19,292 bases of DNA from Oscillospiraceae bacterium (GTDB taxonomy: Bacteria > Bacillota > Clostridia > Oscillospirales > Oscillospiraceae). Position numbers and translations under genes: made by a program. The DNA is taken from positions 1 to 19,292 of the forward strand of contig JAAZCZ010000130.1 of assembly GCA_012513005.1 (NCBI GenBank), written 5' to 3'. The notes under the pieces are model-generated. The model was not told the DNA's origin. It ran no database searches and saw nothing but the letters and a program-made list of their open reading frames with translations. This document shows positions 16,179 through 19,292 of the stretch, in pieces; the first letter of the stretch is position 1, and each line of letters starts with the position of its first letter.

Positions 16179-17360
16179 ATGGAGAACAAGAAATCGTTAG
16201 CAACAGGAGTACTGCACGGTACTCATGACAAATTTTCTTTTGGAGCACTAACTCCTCCTATTGTACAGTCAGCAACATTTGTTTTCGACAGCAGTGAGCA
16301 GGGAGCAGCCAGATTCGCAGGAGCAGAAGACGGCTATATCTACACAAGAATAGGCAACCCTACAACAACAGTTCTCGAGAATAAAATGGCATACCTCGAA
16401 AACGGCGAAGCATGCCTTGCATTCGGCTCAGGTATGGGCGCAATTTCAAGCACCCTTGTAAGCCTGCTTTCAAATGGCGATCACCTGGTAGCAGATACAA
16501 CTCTGTACGGCTGCACACTTACTTTAATGACAGAGCACCTTACCAGATTTGGTATCGAAGTTCAGTTTGTAGACATGACAGACTTAAACCAGCTCAAGGC
16601 AGCACTTAAAGATAATACTAAGGTAGTCTATTTCGAAACCCCCGCAAACCCGACAATGAAGGTAATAGACATAGAGGCAGTTTCAAAAATAGCACATGAA
16701 GCAGTGCCCGGCTGCAAGGTAGTAGTAGACAACACCTTCTGCTCACCCATGATAACAAGACCCTTAGAGCACGGTGCAGATGTAGTAGTGCACAGCGCAA
16801 CAAAATACTTAAACGGTCACGGCGATGTTATTGCGGGAATTTGCGTTTCCGATGCAGACACAATAGCAAAGATAAAAGTAGCAGGTCTAAAAGATATAAC
16901 AGGCTCGGTCTTAGACCCGTTTGCAGCTTATCTCATTCTAAGAGGACTAAAAACTCTCAAACTCCGCATGGATGCTCACAGCAAGAACGCAATGGAAGTT
17001 GCAAAGTTCTTGGAGGGCAGCGAGTTTGTAAAAGCAGTTTACTATCCCGGTCTTGAGTGCCACAGCGGACATGAAGTTGCAAAGAAACAGATGAGCCAGT
17101 TTTCCGGAGTTTTATCCTTCGAAGTAAAAAGCTATGAGCATGCTGTAAAAATAATGAACAATGTTAAGCTCTGCACATTAGCTGTCAGCCTCGGAGACTG
17201 CGAAACACTAATCCAGCACCCGGCATCAATGACCCACTCGGGCTACACAAAAGAAGAGCTCGAAGCCGCAGGATTTAGCGAAACCTTAATAAGACTCTCA
17301 GTCGGTCTGGAAGACCCCGCAGATATCATTGCGGACTTAGACGCTGCAATGCGCCTGTAA
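16179..17360 (+). CDS. megL: Methionine gamma-lyase (Cys/Met metabolism PLP enzyme)
   Basis: PLP-dependent enzyme of 393 residues, probably cleaving L-methionine to methanethiol, 2-oxobutyrate and ammonia in the cytoplasm. The fold-type I family features are all present: YTRIGNPT (Y56, R58 contact the neighbouring subunit's PLP phosphate), GSGMGAIS (83-90), catalytic Y110, D184 in VVVDNTF, and the Schiff-base lysine K209 in SATKYLNGHGD. C112 in LYGCT is the cysteine characteristic of methionine gamma-lyases and usually absent from cystathionine gamma-synthases and lyases, which supports this call over its relatives. GAGG precedes the ATG. Monocistronic, with a promoter at 16044-16072 and a terminator at 17384-17414. 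Substrate choice among the family remains a small uncertainty. Confidence 0.9.
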   Translation: MENKKSLATGVLHGTHDKFSFGALTPPIVQSATFVFDSSEQGAARFAGAEDGYIYTRIGNPTTTVLENKMAYLENGEACLAFGSGMGAISSTLVSLLSNGDHLVADTTLYGCTLTLMTEHLTRFGIEVQFVDMTDLNQLKAALKDNTKVVYFETPANPTMKVIDIEAVSKIAHEAVPGCKVVVDNTFCSPMITRPLEHGADVVVHSATKYLNGHGDVIAGICVSDADTIAKIKVAGLKDITGSVLDPFAAYLILRGLKTLKLRMDAHSKNAMEVAKFLEGSEFVKAVYYPGLECHSGHEVAKKQMSQFSGVLSFEVKSYEHAVKIMNNVKLCTLAVSLGDCETLIQHPASMTHSGYTKEELEAAGFSETLIRLSVGLEDPADIIADLDAAMRL

Positions 17361-17383
17361 AATCTTAAGACTTAATAAATGCT

Positions 17384-17414
17384 ATGAGTTGCATCAGAAA
17401 TTGATGCAACTCAT
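17384..17414 (+). terminator. Terminator of megL
   Basis: Perfect 13-bp hairpin ATGAGTTGCATCA / TGATGCAACTCAT with a GAAAT loop, 23 bases after the stop, followed by TTATGTTTC. Confidence 0.78.
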
Positions 17415-17442
17415 TTATGTTTCTCATGTGCAAATAAAAAAT

Positions 17443-17458
17443 CCACCCTGTCGGGTGG
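17443..17458. terminator. Second hairpin, probable bidirectional terminator
   Basis: CCACCC-TGTC-GGGTGG flanked by an A-run on the left (AAAAAAT) and CTTTTATTT on the right. It could back up the megL terminator and also stop minus-strand transcription, and marks the border of the accessory region. Confidence 0.65.
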
Positions 17459-17510
17459 CTTTTATTTGAAGAATGCTGATAATAATGACACGATGCACAC
17501 CCCTACCGAC

Positions 17511-17566
17511 AAATCGTTAGCGAGGGTTACCAATCGTTAGCGAAGGTACAAATCGTTAGCGAGGGT
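17511..17566 (+). repeat. Three direct repeats of AATCGTTAGCGAGGGT
   Basis: Cores at 17512-17527, 17532-17547 (one change, GAAGGT) and 17551-17566, with a period of 20 then 19 bases. Each contains the partial palindrome TCG-TTAG-CGA. The spacing of about two helical turns suits a protein bound repeatedly on one DNA face. They lie about 90-140 bases upstream of the SHOCT-recombinase pair. Confidence 0.8.
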
Positions 17567-17653
17567 ATAAAGGCGAAATTATCAACTAAACCCTTGACTT
17601 TTAAGCGTTTTTGAGCAATTCATATGAGTGGTCTTGTGAAGGAGGTCATGAAC

Positions 17654-17812
17654 ATGGATAAGAACGTCGCTGAAAAAGAGATGGATTATCAGTTAATAAA
17701 ACTGTTATTGATTAATTTGCAAAGAGAAGGTTTGCTTAAAGCTGAAGAGGCTGAGGCAATCCGTAAAAAAGCACAGGCTGACCTTAAGCCCTTAATCGGT
17801 ATTTTGGATTGA
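17654..17812 (+). CDS. Small SHOCT-like protein
   Basis: Protein of 52 residues. The segment MDYQLIKLLLINLQREGLLKAEEAEAIRKK (split: MDYQLIKLLLINLQREG, then LLKAEEAEAIRKK) is a short helix, turn, second helix pattern seen in SHOCT-type oligomerisation domains and in the small proteins that precede large serine recombinases in Firmicutes elements. I chose ATG at 17654 because AAGGAGGT (17639-17646) lies 7 bases before it; ATG at 17648 is too close and ATG at 17624 too far. It ends 9 bases before the recombinase start, so the two were surely one operon. TTGACT at 17594-17599 could be a -35 but no good -10 follows. The function is unknown. Confidence 0.72.
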   Translation: MDKNVAEKEMDYQLIKLLLINLQREGLLKAEEAEAIRKKAQADLKPLIGILD

Positions 17813-17821
17813 GGTCACGGA

Positions 17822-18067
17822 ATGAAAAAGATAATACATAAAATCAAGGTCTATCCAAAAGTCGAAAAGCTATATGAACCATTTTACCAAAAACGCCGTG
17901 TGGCGATTTACGCCAGAGTTTCAACCAGCAGTGACGAGCAGTTAAATAGCATCGAGGCGCAAAGAGACTATTACATAAAATATGTGGAAGAACGCTCCGA
18001 TTTAATCTTTGTGAAATTGTATGCTGATGTAGACACGCCTTATGGACAAAACGCCAAACGCCCGTGA
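17822..18067 (+). pseudogene. Serine recombinase, N-terminal fragment (truncated)
   Basis: Of 81 residues, about 1-70 match the N-terminus of large serine recombinases: basic leader, RRVAIYARVSTSSDEQ with R32 and catalytic S34, LNSIEAQRDYYIKYVEE, then LIFVKLYAD. Family members continue with an EGISGT-type motif, the catalytic arginines, a recombinase domain and a zinc/coiled-coil tail, about 500 residues in total. Here the similarity stops after LYAD and only VDTPYGQNAKRP follows before a stop that lies inside a terminator hairpin. The rest is not found downstream in any frame. The ATG at 17822 has GAGGT 6 bases upstream. It was probably broken by an insertion or rearrangement near 18027-18035 and cannot be active as it stands. 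Confidence 0.8.
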
Positions 18068-18100
18068 ATACCGAAGATCTCGGTGTTCACGGGCGTTTTT
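18057..18100. terminator. Long terminator hairpin at the recombinase break
   Basis: Arms AACGCCCGTGAA (18057-18068) and TTCACGGGCGTT (18086-18097) with an inner ACCGA-AGATC-TCGGT stem, about 17-18 pairs in all, followed by TTTTT on plus and by TGGCGTTTTG on minus. It ends the truncated recombinase frame and can also terminate the minus-strand gene that stops at 18238. Confidence 0.85.
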
Positions 18101-18237
18101 ATTATACAGTCTCTACTAACATTACCAACCCAAATCGCATATGGACTTCTTTATTTCCCGCCTTTTTCTATAAGTCGTATCGGAAAGCATTCCAAATGTT
18201 CCCGATAACCGATAATAGGTGGTTCTGCTCATTCCAC

Positions 18238-19008
18238 TTATTGTGGCAAGCGGTTTATCTCACAGAAATATTGATAGAACTCGTGAATGAGCGTCTCTTC
18301 TTCGGTGTCCTGGAATGCTTTCTTCATGGCAAGCAGGATCTGATGCATCGTGCTGTTTGGAAAGTATTTGAACACCGTGTTCCCCCAGCGTGGGAGGTGA
18401 TCGCTGCAATCGAAATAATCCCAATACAGCATCGTGCTGTTTGGATTCAAACGCACTTTGTACTTATCGTGACATTCTACCATTCCGTCTTTGCACAAAT
18501 CTCCCAAAAAACTATCCTTTACCATAAAGGCGCCCAAGATCCGGCGCTCTTTCTCTGAGGTATTGGGGGGGCATCCGGTCAACAGACAGGCGGAATTAGG
18601 CATCAGCTTGCTTGGAATACGCGGCTCTCCCTTAGAATTGCCGCTTAAATAGCATCCGGTCGATACAGCGCCAGATAAAAAAACTTCATCCAGGTCGTTC
18701 AGATCAATATTAAAGGCTGCTTGAGAGTTTGGCGTGATTTTCAAAGCGCAGAGTCTCTGGCGGCGCTCCTGTTCTTCCTGAAGCGCTTGTTTCCGTGCGG
18801 CCTCCGCCTCCAACCGCTTGTTGTATATTTTATAGATTTTATTTTGAGAAGACTTGTTTTTGAGGGTCAGAAAATTGGCAAAAGCATCTGGGTAGATGAA
18901 TTTTTTATCTCCGTGGGGAAAAGAGACAGTAACGATATTGCTAGAGCAATCTGTTATGATCCCCTGTCCAAAGACTTTGTGTCCGACCGCTTTTCCGACT
19001 AACTGCAT
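18238..19008 (-). CDS. Unknown protein with N-terminal beta-barrel-like domain
   Basis: Protein of 256 residues that I cannot assign to a named family. Residues 1-50 (VGKAVGHKVFGQGIITD then VTVSFPHGDKKFIYPDAF) resemble the small SH3/Tudor-like barrels of CarD and the UvrD C-terminus, which have a GxxVxHxxFGxG start; nucleic-acid or polymerase contact is a guess from this. Residues 54-90 are a highly charged helix (KRLEAEAARKQALQEEQERR), likely coiled. The C-terminal 165 residues contain Cys/Trp-rich segments such as RRILGAFMVKDSFLGDLCKDG and LYWDYFDCSDHLPRWGN. The start at 19008 has AAAGGA 8 bases upstream; the longer frame to 19152 translates the structured leader and is not used. Ile codons are ATC 7, ATA 3, ATT 3 by my count, unlike the ATA-rich host genes, suggesting transfer. 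Control by the leader is likely. Confidence 0.75.
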   Translation of the reverse strand: MQLVGKAVGHKVFGQGIITDCSSNIVTVSFPHGDKKFIYPDAFANFLTLKNKSSQNKIYKIYNKRLEAEAARKQALQEEQERRQRLCALKITPNSQAAFNIDLNDLDEVFLSGAVSTGCYLSGNSKGEPRIPSKLMPNSACLLTGCPPNTSEKERRILGAFMVKDSFLGDLCKDGMVECHDKYKVRLNPNSTMLYWDYFDCSDHLPRWGNTVFKYFPNSTMHQILLAMKKAFQDTEEETLIHEFYQYFCEINRLPQ

Positions 19009-19152
19009 TTTATATTTCCTTTCCACAATAAAAAAGCGCTTTCCCCACCCGCACCAATGAGGTGCGCCAGCCCAAGCCCTTTTTAACGGTATAAAACTAT
19101 GCGCTAAGATTCTCTTTGGGGCTTCTCCGCGGTGGATTGCGCTATGGCGCAA
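19009..19152 (-). promoter_or_regulatory. Structured leader with attenuator upstream of the unknown gene
   Basis: On the minus strand a terminator-like hairpin lies just before the ribosome binding site: outer stem AAAAAGGGCTT / AAGCGCTTTTT (plus 19074-19084 / 19031-19041, one G-G mismatch), inner CGCACC-TCATT-GGTGCG (plus 19050-19066), then six T ending 22 bases before the ATG. Upstream AAGCCC (plus 19119-19124) can pair with GGGCTT of the terminator arm (plus 19074-19079), giving an antiterminator alternative. Further dyads are ATTGCGC/GCGCAAT (19136-19153) and ACGGTATAAA/TTTATACCGT (19086-19095 / 19153-19162). I could not match it to a known riboswitch class. Confidence 0.55.
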
Positions 19153-19182
19153 TTTATACCGTAGGCATATTCATTTTGTCCC
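19153..19182 (-). promoter_or_regulatory. Candidate promoter for the unknown gene
   Basis: On the minus strand GGGACA (plus 19177-19182), 18 bases, then TATAAA (plus 19153-19158). The -10 overlaps the right arm of the 10-bp inverted repeat, so the repeat could be an operator if this promoter is used, or an RNA stem if transcription starts further upstream. Confidence 0.32.
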
Positions 19183-19200
19183 GAAAAGCACCATAACATT

Positions 19201-19292
19201 TTATTCGCTTTCGGTTTCGGACGCTTCATCATCGGTTTCAAGAGTTTCCACCGGTTTACGGGGATCGGCAATAGAAAGCACCATAGTATCAA
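19201..19292 (-). CDS. C-terminal tail of an unknown protein, cut by the window edge
   Basis: On the minus strand the frame beginning at 19290 reads DTMVLSIADPRKPVETLETD and then DEASETESE before TAA at 19201-19203. The acidic Glu/Thr/Ser/Asp-rich tail and sensible codon use look like a real protein end, better than the competing frame through 19104 which is Trp/Cys-rich and crosses the structured leader. Only 29 residues are seen, so no family can be given. It lies in the same direction as the unknown gene and about 190 bases before it. Confidence 0.5.
   Translation of the reverse strand, partial: DTMVLSIADPRKPVETLETDDEASETESE

Larger units (their letters stand above)
17461..19292. mobile_element. 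Accessory region, probable mobile-element remnant (right end outside window)
   Basis: This segment contains a triple short repeat, a SHOCT-like small gene directly followed by a truncated serine recombinase gene (a common pair in Firmicutes elements), an abrupt change to unrelated minus-strand genes, and codon use unlike the host. No terminal repeats or target-site duplications could be defined, so borders are approximate. Confidence 0.4.

Noticed and set aside
17511..17566. CRISPR array
   Set aside because: Only 3-4 bases separate the repeat cores, there are just three copies and no cas genes.
18064..18558. 164-residue plus-strand reading frame
   Set aside because: It lies antisense to the better supported minus-strand gene, starts inside a terminator hairpin and has no ribosome binding site.
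19009..19152. 48-residue N-terminal extension of the unknown minus-strand protein
   Set aside because: It would translate the hairpin-rich leader and gives an odd Trp/Arg-rich sequence; ATG 19008 has a proper ribosome binding site and starts the recognisable domain.
19104..19292. Minus-strand Trp/Cys-rich frame reaching the window edge
   Set aside because: It crosses the structured leader; the alternative frame ending at 19201 looks more like a protein end. A short leader peptide from the ATG at 19196 cannot be excluded.

Overview
The window looks like chromosomal DNA of an anaerobic, low-to-moderate GC Firmicute of class Clostridia (an Oscillospirales-type gut bacterium is my inference). 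Pointers are a pyruvate:ferredoxin oxidoreductase, the Asp23/DAK2 pair, a YwiB-ArgS pair, PyrR-UraA control of uracil uptake, a methionine gamma-lyase, strong Shine-Dalgarno sites and sigma-A type promoters. Host genes use the Ile codon ATA very heavily.

Layout. (1) 1-1981: the end of a DUF1934 (YwiB-like) gene overlapping argS, closed by a bidirectional terminator. (2) 2023-5571, minus strand: nifJ with its own near-consensus promoter. (3) 5572-6111: a 540-base AT-rich divergent spacer. (4) 6112-8758: asp23 family gene, DAK2/FakA-like gene and 5-formyltetrahydrofolate cyclo-ligase, co-oriented and probably one transcript. (5) 8881-11381: a polar amino-acid ABC transporter (lipoprotein, permease, ATPase) with an intrinsic terminator between the first and second genes. 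(6) 11402-12082, minus: a small alpha/beta hydrolase. (7) 12174-14371, minus: pyrR-uraA operon with an attenuator-type leader. (8) 14521-14596: tRNA-Pro(GGG). (9) 14789-15859: DUF2804 protein. (10) 16179-17360: methionine gamma-lyase. (11) 17461-19292: an accessory region with a triple short repeat, a small SHOCT-like gene, a serine recombinase gene cut off after about 70 residues, then on the minus strand a gene of unknown function preceded by a structured leader with a terminator just upstream of its ribosome binding site, and the tail of another gene at the window edge.

Regions 1-10 are ordinary housekeeping and metabolic genes, each closed by clear hairpin terminators. Region 11 differs in content and codon use and looks like mobile-element remnants with a later insertion or rearrangement. 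I see no proven new system. The best candidate for something undescribed is the right-edge locus: an unrecognised protein with a small beta-barrel-like N-terminus and a charged helical linker, whose leader can be drawn as a terminator/antiterminator switch.
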